NCBI RefSeq assembly: GCF_000711235.1
Contig: NZ_JOMI01000001.1
Coordinates: forward strand, 248,001-312,000
Length of the DNA: 64,000 bases
Source of the DNA: Prevotella sp. 10(H)
GTDB taxonomy: Bacteria; Bacteroidota; Bacteroidia; Bacteroidales; Dysgonomonadaceae
Reading direction: 5' to 3'
The position numbers and the translations under genes are program-made. The stretch's first letter is position 1. Every line of letters begins with the position of its first letter. Under the pieces are notes generated by a model. The model had not been told where the DNA came from and made no database searches. It saw only the letters and a list, made by a program, of their open reading frames with translations. Of the stretch, positions 34,932-43,770 are shown piece after piece.

Positions 34932-36239
34932 TTATTTTAACACCACTTCAATAATAGTATCTATTTCATCTGTTATGTTTGCTGTAGTGAATGTCACATC
35001 CCCCGTTTTTTTATCCTTTTTCCAAACTAATGGTGTAGATTGGTTTATCCATTTGGCCGATTTGATATCGGGTATATTCAGCACTATCAATTGAGTATTT
35101 GCATCCAGTATATGAATATAATACGTTTTGCCCTTTTTAGTGACTGCGCCCCATTCCTGAGGTTTTACAAAACCCTGCTCTGTACCATATATCGTATAGC
35201 CGTATTTATTCATCCACTTACCCATTTCCTGCAATCGCTGCACACATTCTTTCTCTATTTTTCCATTTGGCATCGGGCCTACGTTCAGCAACAGATTTGC
35301 CCCTGTGCCTGCCGTGCGGATGAGCAGATGCAAAAGATCTTTTGTAGATTTATAATTGTCGTCGGTAATGTTAAATCCCCATGTGCTGTTTATTGTTTCA
35401 CAGGTTTCCAATGGCAGATGCGACACTTCCTGTCCGCTGTATCCCGCCTTATTCTCTCCCGGCACATCGCGTTCGAAAATCTGATAATCTTCACCCTCAA
35501 TCGGTGGTAAATGGTGATTGTTGGCAATGAGGCAGGTCGGACACAGTGTATGTATCAGTCCGTATATTTCAGGATAGTGCCAGTCGGCATGCGTAGAATG
35601 GTCGGTACGGTTTTCGTCGGCAGTCTGATCCCAATGCCCGTCGAACCATATACCTGCTATCTCATAATTGGTGAGCAATTCTGTAAGTTGGGCTTTCATG
35701 AATGCTATATAAGAATTCCAATTGCTTTTTTCGGTACGTCCCGAACCTTTTCCCGTGCGTCCTGTTTCGTACTGGTAATCATCTCGCATCCAATCCAACT
35801 GTGAATAATAAAGTACAAGCTTTATATCCTGCCGCTTGCATTCATCCGACAATTGCTTCAACAAGTCTTTTCCGTAAGGCGTATTCATTATATTCCAGTC
35901 GGACTGTTTCGTATCCCAGTTGCTGAATCCGTCGTGGTGGCGCGAAGTAAAAGTTATGTATTTCATTCCCGCATCTTTGGCAATCTTTACCCATTCGGCA
36001 GCATCGAAAGCATGCGGATTGAAAATATCCTGTAGCCGCATATAATCCTTTGCCTTTATAGGGCGGTTGTTCATAATCCATTCTCCGTTGCCAAGTACTG
36101 CATACGGGCCAAAATGGACAAACATACCGAAGCGCGCATCTTCGAACCATTTAGTGTCGGGCTTACTTACGGTAGTCTGGCAAAATATTTGAGAAACAAA
36201 AATGGAAAAGAAAAATAAATACAGAAATAACTTCTTCAT
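34932..36239 (-). CDS. Alpha-L-fucosidase, GH29
   Basis: 435 residues; signal peptide ending near IFCQ. The GH29 catalytic barrel covers residues about 25-350: 'WFEDARFGMFVHFGPYAVLG', 'MKYITFTSRHHDGFSNWDTK', 'DIKLVLYYSQLDWM', and 'YEIAGIWFDGHWDQ', in which the Asp of WFD is the expected nucleophile. It releases L-fucose from glycans in the periplasm or at the surface. A short beta domain closes the protein. It is shorter than fucosidases with extra binding domains. No polysaccharide-utilisation neighbours flank it. Confidence 0.92.
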   Translation of the reverse strand: MKKLFLYLFFFSIFVSQIFCQTTVSKPDTKWFEDARFGMFVHFGPYAVLGNGEWIMNNRPIKAKDYMRLQDIFNPHAFDAAEWVKIAKDAGMKYITFTSRHHDGFSNWDTKQSDWNIMNTPYGKDLLKQLSDECKRQDIKLVLYYSQLDWMRDDYQYETGRTGKGSGRTEKSNWNSYIAFMKAQLTELLTNYEIAGIWFDGHWDQTADENRTDHSTHADWHYPEIYGLIHTLCPTCLIANNHHLPPIEGEDYQIFERDVPGENKAGYSGQEVSHLPLETCETINSTWGFNITDDNYKSTKDLLHLLIRTAGTGANLLLNVGPMPNGKIEKECVQRLQEMGKWMNKYGYTIYGTEQGFVKPQEWGAVTKKGKTYYIHILDANTQLIVLNIPDIKSAKWINQSTPLVWKKDKKTGDVTFTTANITDEIDTIIEVVLK

Positions 36240-36337
36240 AATCTTGGCATTTTAGTTAACATCTATAAAGATAAGAAAAGATTTTTCTCTGAAACTGTAT
36301 TTTTTCGAAACTCAATTATCTATACTGAAAAAACAGT

Positions 36338-36616
36338 ATGGATGCAGCTATAACCGGCATTGTAGTAATGCTCTCAGCAATTTCTTCACTTTATTTGGGT
36401 GCACTTCTCTCTATTCACCTACCCGAACTTGATAATTTTTTCGACAGGAAACCTTTCAACTGCCGCCCGTGCTTCACATTTCACCTCATGTGGATAACGT
36501 CTTTGCTGGCCGGGCTTATGGTTAACCGCATCAGTATCGTACTTACAGGTGCTGTTGCGGCATTCGTACTGTTTTTTATTACAAAAACAATTGACAATAA
36601 AAACATAACAAAATGA
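36338..36616 (+). CDS. Small membrane protein of a phage-like module
   Basis: 92 residues with three hydrophobic segments (about 5-27, 48-63 and 66-82) and a conserved-looking 'FNCRPCFTFHLMW' between the first two. Its end overlaps the next start (ATGA, 4 bases). It is the first of three tightly packed genes of which the last is a terminase small subunit, so it is probably prophage-derived. The function is unknown; a membrane role (holin-like or superinfection-related) is speculation. Confidence 0.6.
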   Translation: MDAAITGIVVMLSAISSLYLGALLSIHLPELDNFFDRKPFNCRPCFTFHLMWITSLLAGLMVNRISIVLTGAVAAFVLFFITKTIDNKNITK

Positions 36617-36891
36617 ACGAAACAGATTTGAAACAGGAAGTAGAGGAACTAATCTCCGATGTGGATAAAACACACCGCTATTCTATGAGCAGGATTTATG
36701 GCCTGTCGAATAAAGTTTTTGGCAGAAATGAAACGCCTCAGTCGTGTGCAAGCTGCCTGATAAGGAAAGTGCGTGAACTGAGAAGCTGGCTCGATACACA
36801 AAAAGAAGCAGAGCCTGCCGCACCCGCAAAAGAGCAAACAAAGAAAATAAGAAGAAACAGAAAAAAAGAAAATGATAACGGACAGCTTTAA
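36613..36891 (+). CDS. Small charged protein of a phage-like module
   Basis: 92 residues. The N-terminal 60 residues are helical with 'CASCLIRKVRELRSWL'; the C-terminal 30 residues are a Lys/Arg-rich tail (KKIRRNRKKEN) preceded by Pro/Ala, suggesting nucleic-acid contact. It overlaps the membrane protein by 4 bases and the terminase-like gene by 20 bases. No family was recognised. Confidence 0.6.
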   Translation: MNETDLKQEVEELISDVDKTHRYSMSRIYGLSNKVFGRNETPQSCASCLIRKVRELRSWLDTQKEAEPAAPAKEQTKKIRRNRKKENDNGQL

Positions 36892-37252
36892 AACAAGAAA
36901 GAAAGGCGGCAGAGAGCAGCTCTATACCGATCCTGACAAACTGCTGACCAAAGCATTCGAGTACTTTGCATGGTGCGACAGCAACCCGTGGCAAAGGAAA
37001 GAACTGATGCGTTCGGGAGAGCTGAAAGGCGGAACGGTAGAAGTGCCCGTATCTCGGCCTTATACACTGGCAGGATTGTGTTCATACTGCGGCATCAGCC
37101 AGTATACTTTTTCGTGCTATGGCAAGAATGAAGAGATGAAAGATGCCGCATCGCATATACTTGGTATTATCCGCAACAATTACCTCGAAGGCGCTATATT
37201 GGGAGAATATAATGCTACGTTTGTGGCGAATCTGCTGGAAGATTTGTACTGA
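36872..37252 (+). CDS. Phage terminase small subunit-like (DNA packaging) protein
   Basis: 126 residues. The pattern 'KLLTKAFEYFAWCDSNPWQRKELMRSGE', 'VPVSRPYTLAGLCSYCGISQYTFSCY' and 'IIRNNYLEGAILGEYNATFVANLL' (quoted in pieces) fits the terminase small subunit/DNA-packaging family of Bacteroidetes phages, including the 'RPYT..GLC..CGIS..TF' helix-turn-helix. The C terminus usually continues with a short KLGL-type tail, but here it ends 'LLEDLY'. No large subunit, portal or capsid gene follows; a terminator does. It is therefore an orphan remnant or a domesticated DNA-binding protein. Confidence 0.75.
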   Translation: MITDSFKTRKKGGREQLYTDPDKLLTKAFEYFAWCDSNPWQRKELMRSGELKGGTVEVPVSRPYTLAGLCSYCGISQYTFSCYGKNEEMKDAASHILGIIRNNYLEGAILGEYNATFVANLLEDLY

Positions 37253-37277
37253 TATTTCGGGATATTGATGAGGATAT

Positions 37278-37314
37278 AGCCGGAACAGGGATTATTTTCT
37301 GCTCCGGCTCTTTT
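37278..37314 (+). terminator. Terminator of the phage-like module
   Basis: Stem AGCCGGAACAG / CTGCTCCGGCT (one mismatch) followed by CTTTTTAT, 25 bases after the stop at 37252. Confidence 0.8.
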
Positions 37315-37388
37315 TATATATTAAGGTATATACGCATGGATTTTTCTTCTATTTATAGTATCTTTATAAATATAAAAAGTAAAGAGAC

Positions 37389-38126
37389 ATGAGCCAATTA
37401 TCTGAAATATATAAAACGTACTCCAACACCGCCCTGTTGCGTATAGTACAAACGCCTGCCGACTATCGCCCCGAGGCAGTAGAAGCCGCCCAAAAAGAAC
37501 TCGACAGCCGCCAGCTGTTACCTATCGAGATAGAAGAAGCTAAAATACAACTCGAAGCCGAAGATCAGGAACTGATAAGCAAAAGGGAGAAACGCGACAA
37601 GATAAAAAATACATTAGCTGAAAAAGGAACGGGCATAATCGACTATATCAATCCTGTAATGGACGAAAATGCCGGGGAAGATAACAGACAGAAACCACCC
37701 TTAATAATAAATACGATTGCCATTGTATTTCTCATTATCTCAATCTTACAGATTGTCACCCAGTTCTATCTGCTGAAAGGACTTTTCGATAATGGCAAAT
37801 GGGATTTTAGTGTTGTGCTTTTCCTGTTCCCTATTATTGTCACCCCTCTTGCCTCTATTCTTTTCTGGATGAAAAAACGGTCCGGATGGATACTGCTTGC
37901 CATATATCTGGGCTTTGCCGTTATGGGTATGCTATGGATGCTCTTTATCTCATTCGATAGCATGTTCCTTGTGGGCAGTTTGTTCTTTACTGGTACATTG
38001 TGGTGTATCTGTCAGGAAAAAATCAGGGAGGTTTTCAACATATCTATCAAACAGATGTATTATACCATTCTCTTATCTATAGCCATAATGGCCATAATAC
38101 TGGTGGGATACTTTTTTGCTTTATGA
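37389..38126 (+). CDS. Membrane protein of unknown function
   Basis: 245 residues. Residues 1-95 are hydrophilic and helical ('YKTYSNTALLRIVQTPADYR' and 'AVEAAQKELDSRQL', a pattern seen in small Bacteroidetes proteins that count repeats of the LLxI...P..Y...A...A..EL type). Residues 100-245 contain four hydrophobic helices (about 103-127, 140-160, 167-200 and 222-244). It is an inner-membrane protein with a cytoplasmic N-terminal domain; no enzymatic motif. Monocistronic. Confidence 0.7.
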   Translation: MSQLSEIYKTYSNTALLRIVQTPADYRPEAVEAAQKELDSRQLLPIEIEEAKIQLEAEDQELISKREKRDKIKNTLAEKGTGIIDYINPVMDENAGEDNRQKPPLIINTIAIVFLIISILQIVTQFYLLKGLFDNGKWDFSVVLFLFPIIVTPLASILFWMKKRSGWILLAIYLGFAVMGMLWMLFISFDSMFLVGSLFFTGTLWCICQEKIREVFNISIKQMYYTILLSIAIMAIILVGYFFAL

Positions 38127-38220
38127 TTTTTTAACACAAAAAGATAGCTTTCCGAATTAACCTTTTGGCTTTTGATTAGTCATAGTAGACAGTATGTATC
38201 AATTTTAAAATTAGGAAATT

Positions 38221-38577
38221 ATGAAAAAGTTAATTTTGTTCCTTACCATTGCCCTGTTTACAACAGGCGGAGTATTCGCCCAGCAAAGACAACGCGCAAC
38301 CCCTGAAGAGAGAGCCAAAAGACAAACCGAAACTCTGGTGAAAGAGTTGGGATTGAACGATGACCAAAAAACAAAAGTATACGATATAAATCTGAAATAT
38401 GCGAAGGCTTTCGGCGAACGCAACGGCCAAGTGGACCGCGAAAAGATGAGAGCCGAATTCCAGAAAAATCAGGAAGCCCGCACTGCTGCCATAAAAGAAG
38501 TGCTGACTAAAGACCAGCAAAAGAAATTCGACGAACATCAGAAGAAACAACAAGATAACCGCAGGCGGAGAAACTAG
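38221..38577 (+). CDS. DUF4890-like small periplasmic protein
   Basis: 118 residues; signal peptide ending at VFAQ. The mature part is a charged helical protein with 'ATPEERAKRQTETLVKELGL', 'NDDQKTKVYDINLKY' and 'IKEVLTKDQQKKFDEHQKK', the Spy/CpxP-like LTxxQ layout found in DUF4890 proteins. It probably acts as a periplasmic chaperone or stress protein; that is family inference. Confidence 0.8.
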   Translation: MKKLILFLTIALFTTGGVFAQQRQRATPEERAKRQTETLVKELGLNDDQKTKVYDINLKYAKAFGERNGQVDREKMRAEFQKNQEARTAAIKEVLTKDQQKKFDEHQKKQQDNRRRRN

Positions 38578-38599
38578 TAAGTGCCCAAAGGTATAGTAT

Positions 38600-38632
38600 A
38601 ATGGCAGGGATTGGATATCTCTGCCATTTTTT
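38600..38632. terminator. Terminator after the DUF4890 gene
   Basis: AATGGCAG (38600-38607) / CTGCCATT (38621-38628), then more T residues. It sits between convergent genes (stops at 38577 and 38650) and is oriented best for the plus strand. Confidence 0.75.
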
Positions 38633-38649
38633 GTTTCTTGCATTCTGTT

Positions 38650-39624
38650 TTACCAGAACCTGTATTCGTTGTATGTATCTATCAGCTTCTGATCCCTCAA
38701 GAATTTTGGCGCGCGCCCGAATCGTTTTATTAAATTGAATTGTAAAGCACCTGTATCAAGCGCCATCTTCGATGGACCAGTAAAAAGTATATAGATTCGA
38801 TTGTACACAAACGAAGTGCCTATCGACCACGAATCGTGGTTATAGCCCATTGAGAAGCGTGGAAAAACAGACGGGTATACTTTCACCCTGTTCCTATGTC
38901 CGTCTATGTTTTCATATCCTATATTGGCGCCCACGGAAGCCGAAATGGAAATAAACAGCCGCTTGTTAGGCACCCATGTATAAGCATAGCCACCATTTAT
39001 CCCTATCTGATAATTACGCAATTTATGCCCGTCCTGAAAAACAATCGAACTGTCTGACCTCGCCCTGCTGTAATACATGGCTCCGCCGAGCAGGAAGCTG
39101 CCTGCCGACTTCAATTGCTTTTCGCTCTGGTTGAAGGCTGCCGGATAAGAGAACTTATTGCCGTTGAAAATATATTGACCGTTGAAGCCATATTGCCTGA
39201 GGCTTATGTCGGGATAGATATCGTATTGCTCTTCTTTAGGCTCATGGTAAAGTCCTTTATAGCTTTGGAAGAATATATCATAAACAAACTTACGCCCATA
39301 GGAATGGTACTGGAAATCGTACGAGCGTGTCTTGCCCCGCTTTTTATCCCTCATAAAGTCGAACCCATATGAGCCGCTCAGTGTTACATTTTTGTACGAA
39401 AAGCCCAGTCCAATACCGAAAGGGGCATTGGAACGGTATGATATCTCGTCGTGATGGTTATTTTCCTGATGCGAGAGTACGGCAAACTTATCCATAAAAT
39501 AGGTGCGCACCGAAAGTTCATGCTCGAAGAAACCGATATATGTGCTGTCGACCTGCGCAGAACTATTCAGTGATAGAAATAAAATAAAACCCGATAGAAG
39601 AAGGTATTTTCGAAAATAGTACAT
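38650..39624 (-). CDS. DUF4421 outer-membrane protein
   Basis: 324 residues; signal peptide ending near SSAQ. The body is a beta barrel-like sequence with alternating aromatic strands and C-terminal Trp: 'RTYFMDKFAVLSHQ', 'FGIGLGFSYKNVTLSGSYGF', 'LGGAMYYSRARSDSS', 'GINGGYAYTWVPNKRLFIS', 'ALQFNLIKRFG'. This matches the DUF4421 family, uncharacterised outer-membrane proteins of Bacteroidetes. A -7 element, TATTTTTG, lies on the minus strand at 39692-39699. Confidence 0.8.
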   Translation of the reverse strand: MYYFRKYLLLSGFILFLSLNSSAQVDSTYIGFFEHELSVRTYFMDKFAVLSHQENNHHDEISYRSNAPFGIGLGFSYKNVTLSGSYGFDFMRDKKRGKTRSYDFQYHSYGRKFVYDIFFQSYKGLYHEPKEEQYDIYPDISLRQYGFNGQYIFNGNKFSYPAAFNQSEKQLKSAGSFLLGGAMYYSRARSDSSIVFQDGHKLRNYQIGINGGYAYTWVPNKRLFISISASVGANIGYENIDGHRNRVKVYPSVFPRFSMGYNHDSWSIGTSFVYNRIYILFTGPSKMALDTGALQFNLIKRFGRAPKFLRDQKLIDTYNEYRFW

Positions 39625-39746
39625 AATGCGCGAAAAATGGCGGTATGCTGTGCTTAAATTACTCTCTTAGTATTCTGAAACGCTGAAAATGCAAAAATAG
39701 TATAAATTAATATACCAGAAGCATCTGATTTGGAAAGATTATTCTA

Positions 39747-39754
39747 TATATTTG
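39747..39754 (+). promoter_or_regulatory. Candidate -7 element for the gene at 39804
   Basis: TATATTTG, an exact TAnnTTTG match, 50 bases before the ATG. Confidence 0.5.
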
Positions 39755-39803
39755 AGACTGCATATGCTTCTCTTCCGTTTATCAAACTAAAGATACTGAT
39801 ATT

Positions 39804-40625
39804 ATGAAATTTACACTTCTATTCATTTTTGTTTGCCTTTCCGTAATCACATTTGCAAAAGAGCCTGACCCTGAGAAAGTATTGGAAGAGGGCAAACAAC
39901 TTTACCGACTGGAAAAAGCTTCGTGGTATGCAACAGACGATTTTTTCACCCGCTTTGCACATAAAACAAGTTCGGCCGGAATTTATATTTCATATATTTC
40001 AGCTGAAGGAAATGTAAATACAGTATTCTTTGACAAGAATAATCCCGACCAGTTGCTTGTCAGGTATACATTCGATTTTATACCGAAGACCATGCCGTTA
40101 ATAGTGGATACGGTAAATTTAGAAGCAACAATACTGGAAAAAGATTTAAAGGCTATTAAAACCGAAACCGGCAAGTTGGCTCCTCTTATTTGTATAAGTT
40201 ATGAAAATACCGGATTCAATTTTATCCCAATAATAACACCCGAAGAGAAGAAAGTTTATATCCTCACGGCACCAAAAGAGCCCGGTGCTGTATTGATTGG
40301 CAATGATTACTGTTTTACATTCGACTCAAAAAATAAATATAAAGATATGAAGCGTCTCCACAGATCTTTGATATCACTACCATATAAATCAAATGAGGCA
40401 AATAATCCGTTAGAATCATCCTTTCATTCCCACGTAGTATCAGATATCATTGATCCTACCGATATTTGCACATTACTACTATACAAAGATTTCACAGAAT
40501 GGAAAAAGCACATCGTACTCGGAAAAAAATATGTATCAATATTCGATATGGAAAATGAAAGCCTTAACATAATAACCCGAAAAGAATGGGACAAACTAGA
40601 AAAGAATAAAAAAAATAGTGATTAA
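39804..40625 (+). CDS. Secreted protein of unknown function
   Basis: 273 residues; signal peptide ending near TFAK. The mature sequence is mixed alpha/beta with 'LYRLEKASWYATDDFFTRF', 'AGIYISYISAEGNVNTVFFD', 'TFDFIPKTMPLIVDTVNLEA' and 'YILTAPKEPGAVLIGNDYCFTF' (in part). I do not recognise the family. It probably lies in the periplasm. The gene is monocistronic and ends at a bidirectional hairpin. Confidence 0.7.
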   Translation: MKFTLLFIFVCLSVITFAKEPDPEKVLEEGKQLYRLEKASWYATDDFFTRFAHKTSSAGIYISYISAEGNVNTVFFDKNNPDQLLVRYTFDFIPKTMPLIVDTVNLEATILEKDLKAIKTETGKLAPLICISYENTGFNFIPIITPEEKKVYILTAPKEPGAVLIGNDYCFTFDSKNKYKDMKRLHRSLISLPYKSNEANNPLESSFHSHVVSDIIDPTDICTLLLYKDFTEWKKHIVLGKKYVSIFDMENESLNIITRKEWDKLEKNKKNSD

Positions 40626-40629
40626 ATAG

Positions 40630-40673
40630 ACAGCCTCATCGATACTACTCAATGAGGCTGTACTTTTATCTTT
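40630..40673. terminator. Bidirectional terminator
   Basis: ACAGCCTCAT / ATGAGGCTGT perfect 10-bp stem (40630-40639 and 40652-40661), followed by ACTTTTATCTTTT on the plus strand. It lies between convergent stops at 40625 and 40681. Confidence 0.8.
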
Positions 40674-40680
40674 TATATAC

Positions 40681-42006
40681 TTAATCTTTCTTGCAGCGGA
40701 CACTTACCAGATGCGTTCTGGTATTCTGGTAGCGCAAGACTTTTACTCCCCTTTCGAAATTGTGAACATTCCGATACCATGCCGATTTATGAACACTAAC
40801 CTTCGGATCGATAGCAGAACTGCTGGTCCAGAAAAGTGTGCCTTCAGCCCAATACAGAGGGCTCGCAGATTTGACAATGCCTACCAAGAGTGCAAAAAAT
40901 CCGCCCTGCGATGCCGATTTGCTCACTCCAAGTGTTCGTCCTTTTGGAGAGCATGGCGCCATCATAGCATAACCATGACCGTTAGGATCTCCTTCCGGTA
41001 CGCCACGCCAGTTGAATCCCGGCAACGGATTACCGAAGCCGTCTTCCATACCGAAATCCCAAGCAGGTTGCCATGGGGTTTTTGTATTCCATGCCTGTAC
41101 CTCTTCGGCAGTATAGTCGCTGTATAACTGGGCGTTCTCATAGATATGCTTTTCCAGTTCGTTCCATTCCCTGTCGCTAGGTAGATGCCAACCGTCGGGG
41201 CAAATGCCTTTCACGAATTTATACGGATTGCCGGGGCTTGAATCCGGCCCTGTAATTTCTACTTCTTCATTACCGGGAGTAGCATTGGCTGACAGCTGCC
41301 CCTGATCGATGTTTCCCGGAGCAGTTGCTTCTGTGGTATTGGTTGCCGCATACCAATTGTACAGCATACCCATTTTAGGATTTTCATCATAACTGGTCGA
41401 GAGTGTCCAGTCAGTTTCAGACGGATATCCCATCGCAGGTTCTTCAGGATTAAACAAACCTGTATGGAACGGGATATCGGTATTGGAACCGGGAAGCCTT
41501 TTTGTACGCAGGTTTTCTACCATCCATGTCCCTGCCGTGCCAAAACGTGCATAACGGTATATTTCCCCGTCTCTGGGATCGACAAAAGTACTTACCAACG
41601 GCGAATCGTTATTCATTGTTCTCACCCATTCGCCGCCGTCCCATACATAGAGGCCTTCGCTGCCGCCCATCTGGTTGAGACAAACATTCATATTGTATAC
41701 CCACAAGCCGATATGCTTTTTATCTATATCGCCTTTTTTCGTTGAGCTATTGTACAGATCATTTGCGGTACCGCTTCCGGGAGTAGTTTCGAACATAGGA
41801 AAGAGATTTTTCGTATCCGTCAGGTTGACTCTTGGCATACCGAGCCCACGGTGTGAATTGGATTCCTTATCGCCGTTTTCTTTCAGTTGGAGCAATGCGC
41901 CTTTTTCGGGAGCAATATCGGCCCCTAATGTTACCTGTGCCTGTAAATAGTTTTGTATTAAGGTCATTAATAGAAATGACATTAATAAAGATAGTTTTGT
42001 CTTCAT
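40681..42006 (-). CDS. FISUMP-domain secreted protein
   Basis: 441 residues; signal peptide ending near LQAQ. From about residue 140 it carries the Fibrobacter-type major paralogous (FISUMP) domain: 'VDPRDGEIYRYARFGTAGTW', 'MVENLRTKRLP', 'GMLYNWYAATN', 'GICPDGWHLPSDREWNELE', 'FWTSSSA', 'VSVRCKKD'. Such proteins are surface-exposed and adhesin-like in Bacteroidetes; the biochemical role is not established. A -7 element, TATATTTG, on the minus strand at 42205-42212 would give a 5' leader of about 190 bases. Confidence 0.8.
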   Translation of the reverse strand: MKTKLSLLMSFLLMTLIQNYLQAQVTLGADIAPEKGALLQLKENGDKESNSHRGLGMPRVNLTDTKNLFPMFETTPGSGTANDLYNSSTKKGDIDKKHIGLWVYNMNVCLNQMGGSEGLYVWDGGEWVRTMNNDSPLVSTFVDPRDGEIYRYARFGTAGTWMVENLRTKRLPGSNTDIPFHTGLFNPEEPAMGYPSETDWTLSTSYDENPKMGMLYNWYAATNTTEATAPGNIDQGQLSANATPGNEEVEITGPDSSPGNPYKFVKGICPDGWHLPSDREWNELEKHIYENAQLYSDYTAEEVQAWNTKTPWQPAWDFGMEDGFGNPLPGFNWRGVPEGDPNGHGYAMMAPCSPKGRTLGVSKSASQGGFFALLVGIVKSASPLYWAEGTLFWTSSSAIDPKVSVHKSAWYRNVHNFERGVKVLRYQNTRTHLVSVRCKKD

Positions 42007-42286
42007 TGCAGATCGTGTTTTGTGCCGTTTCTAACTCCTTTAAAACCATTATTATCAGTACCTAATGCTGTCAATCCCTATTCAGTCATCTATGTATGAT
42101 TGGCCGGAGTAGTTTGTTTATATGTTTTTAGAATGTGAAATATGTGTATGTTTATCTGTCTGTATTAACAGTCTTTATCTTTATATAAATCTTATTATGT
42201 GCAGCAAATATAATTATTATTTTTTATTTAAAACTATTCAGTATTAAATAAATAGGTTATTATTTTTAGATTTTAATTAAGGAAAA

Positions 42287-42913
42287 CTATCTTCTTTCCA
42301 GCCCCAAATCATATTTTTTGTCCATGAAACGGAAAAACATATAAAGCCGGTATTCAGTTTCCAACCCATACTCGTTTTTCGGGTCGTAGTCCACTTTTGC
42401 TTCATATACCTGCGGACTGTAGCGCATCGGGTTGTCGCAACGGTAATTCCATTCGCTGACAAGAAAAGTATTTTTTGTCTTTAATGTCGATTCGGAGAAG
42501 AAGTTCATCGACTGTTGGGTTGCCAGAAAGGTTTCATAGCCGGGTTCGAGGACAATGGCTTCGTATTCCTGTCCAGAATTTAAACCATCAAAATTTACAG
42601 GATCCGGCTCTGTTAATATAAAACAATCCAAATCAAATATAATATCATGAATATTTTTTTCTACAATTATCTTTTTTGTCACATAGCCGACAAGAGAAAA
42701 TTTTAATGTATCTCCCTTATTTGCCTTAAGTGAATATTTTCCATTTTCATCTGTCCAATATATTATATTTGTATTTTGGTTTAATATAGGTACCCTTTCA
42801 ACAGCTTGCATGTCTTCTGCATCTACCACTGTTCCCGTCACTGTCAAAGACTGCCCATACATCACCTGCATCAACAGCAATAACAATATAAATATGACAC
42901 TACCCTTTTTCAT
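42287..42913 (-). CDS. Carboxypeptidase-regulatory-like domain protein with DUF6146-like C-terminal part
   Basis: 208 residues; signal peptide ending near MYGQ. Residues 22-95 are a transthyretin-like regulatory domain ('VTGTVVDAEDMQAVERVPIL', 'YSLKANKGDTLKFSLVGYVT'). Residues about 110-208 ('EYEAIVLEPGYETFLATQQS', 'TFLVSEWNYRCDNPMRYSPQ', 'YEAKVDYDPKNEYGLETEYR') resemble the DUF6146 family, a short secreted family of Bacteroidetes; this assignment is from memory. It is 25 bases downstream of the nucleotidase gene and probably in one transcript. Confidence 0.65.
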   Translation of the reverse strand: MKKGSVIFILLLLLMQVMYGQSLTVTGTVVDAEDMQAVERVPILNQNTNIIYWTDENGKYSLKANKGDTLKFSLVGYVTKKIIVEKNIHDIIFDLDCFILTEPDPVNFDGLNSGQEYEAIVLEPGYETFLATQQSMNFFSESTLKTKNTFLVSEWNYRCDNPMRYSPQVYEAKVDYDPKNEYGLETEYRLYMFFRFMDKKYDLGLERR

Positions 42914-42938
42914 GACGCTTATTTAATAGATTATTTCT

Positions 42939-43454
42939 CTATAACAAATTAATTACCTCCTGCCAGTTATTCGCCCTGATATGCTTTCCATTATCCATTT
43001 TTGCATTATGTGGCTGGGTAAACATAATCGTTTTCCCGTCGAAATAGTCGAGATTCTTCGGGTGATCATCGATCATAATATCGCCCTTTACCGAATCCTT
43101 TTTGCCGCAGAATATCATTTGCTGCCATGTGATAAACGGATAATGCTCATTGAGCCAATACAGCTTCTCGCTGAGGCTGTCCGGAAATTCCGTTGCCGAC
43201 GATACTATCAGCACATTATATTTATCGTTGAGATACCTCAATCCCTCTATGCTTCCTTCTATAACGGGCGCAGTACGGAAGAAGCCTTTCGACCTTACAT
43301 ATTTCTCTGCATTGGCAAAGACTTCCATTTCCAATATGCCCTCCAAATCTTTCAGCGAGCGTTTTATTCCCAGTTCTTCGTATTCCATTCTGAGAAACTG
43401 AGCATATACATCCGCCAATACGCCGTCCATGTCTACTAGTAATTGTTGTTTCAT
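42939..43454 (-). CDS. 5'(3')-deoxyribonucleotidase (HAD superfamily)
   Basis: 171 residues from ATG 43454. A longer open frame exists upstream, but it runs into the likely promoter at 43525-43532. HAD motif I is 'LVDMDGVLADVYAQF' (DxD); motif II is 'NVLIVSSATEFPDS'; the last part is 'KDSVKGDIMIDDHPKNLDYF' (DD of motif IV). This matches the NT5C family that dephosphorylates deoxynucleoside monophosphates in the cytoplasm. Confidence 0.88.
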   Translation of the reverse strand: MKQQLLVDMDGVLADVYAQFLRMEYEELGIKRSLKDLEGILEMEVFANAEKYVRSKGFFRTAPVIEGSIEGLRYLNDKYNVLIVSSATEFPDSLSEKLYWLNEHYPFITWQQMIFCGKKDSVKGDIMIDDHPKNLDYFDGKTIMFTQPHNAKMDNGKHIRANNWQEVINLL

Positions 43455-43524
43455 TTTATTGTCCCGATTTGAAAAGTATAATTTATGAAGATTGTGAAAT
43501 TCTCTCCTATGTATTATATTCTTT

Positions 43525-43532
43525 AACAAATA
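43525..43532 (-). promoter_or_regulatory. Candidate -7 element for the nucleotidase gene
   Basis: On the minus strand TATATTTG (exact TAnnTTTG), 71 bases upstream of ATG 43454. It argues against the longer start. Confidence 0.5.
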
Positions 43533-43667
43533 TAACTAGAATCCCGCAAAGATAGGCAAAATCTGGAAGAATAGAGTAAGTGTTTGGTGGTGAAAGAATA
43601 ACTTTTCTTTAGGCTACAAACCGATCATTTTACTCAACGATTGTTGGACGGGTTAAAAACATTTCGT

Positions 43668-43675
43668 TATTTTTG
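43668..43675 (+). promoter_or_regulatory. Candidate -7 element for the TlpA/TPR operon
   Basis: TATTTTTG fits TAnnTTTG and lies 96 bases before the ATG at 43771. The 316-base region between the divergent genes (43455-43770) holds this element, the opposite one at 43525, and no other clear feature. Confidence 0.45.
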
Positions 43676-43770
43676 CCACTGTTGTGCTTAATTTGGTGGT
43701 ACAACAAAAACAATACATAGGGCGAAATCTTAAAGGGATATCATCATAGATTAATATAATAAAGGCCAAA

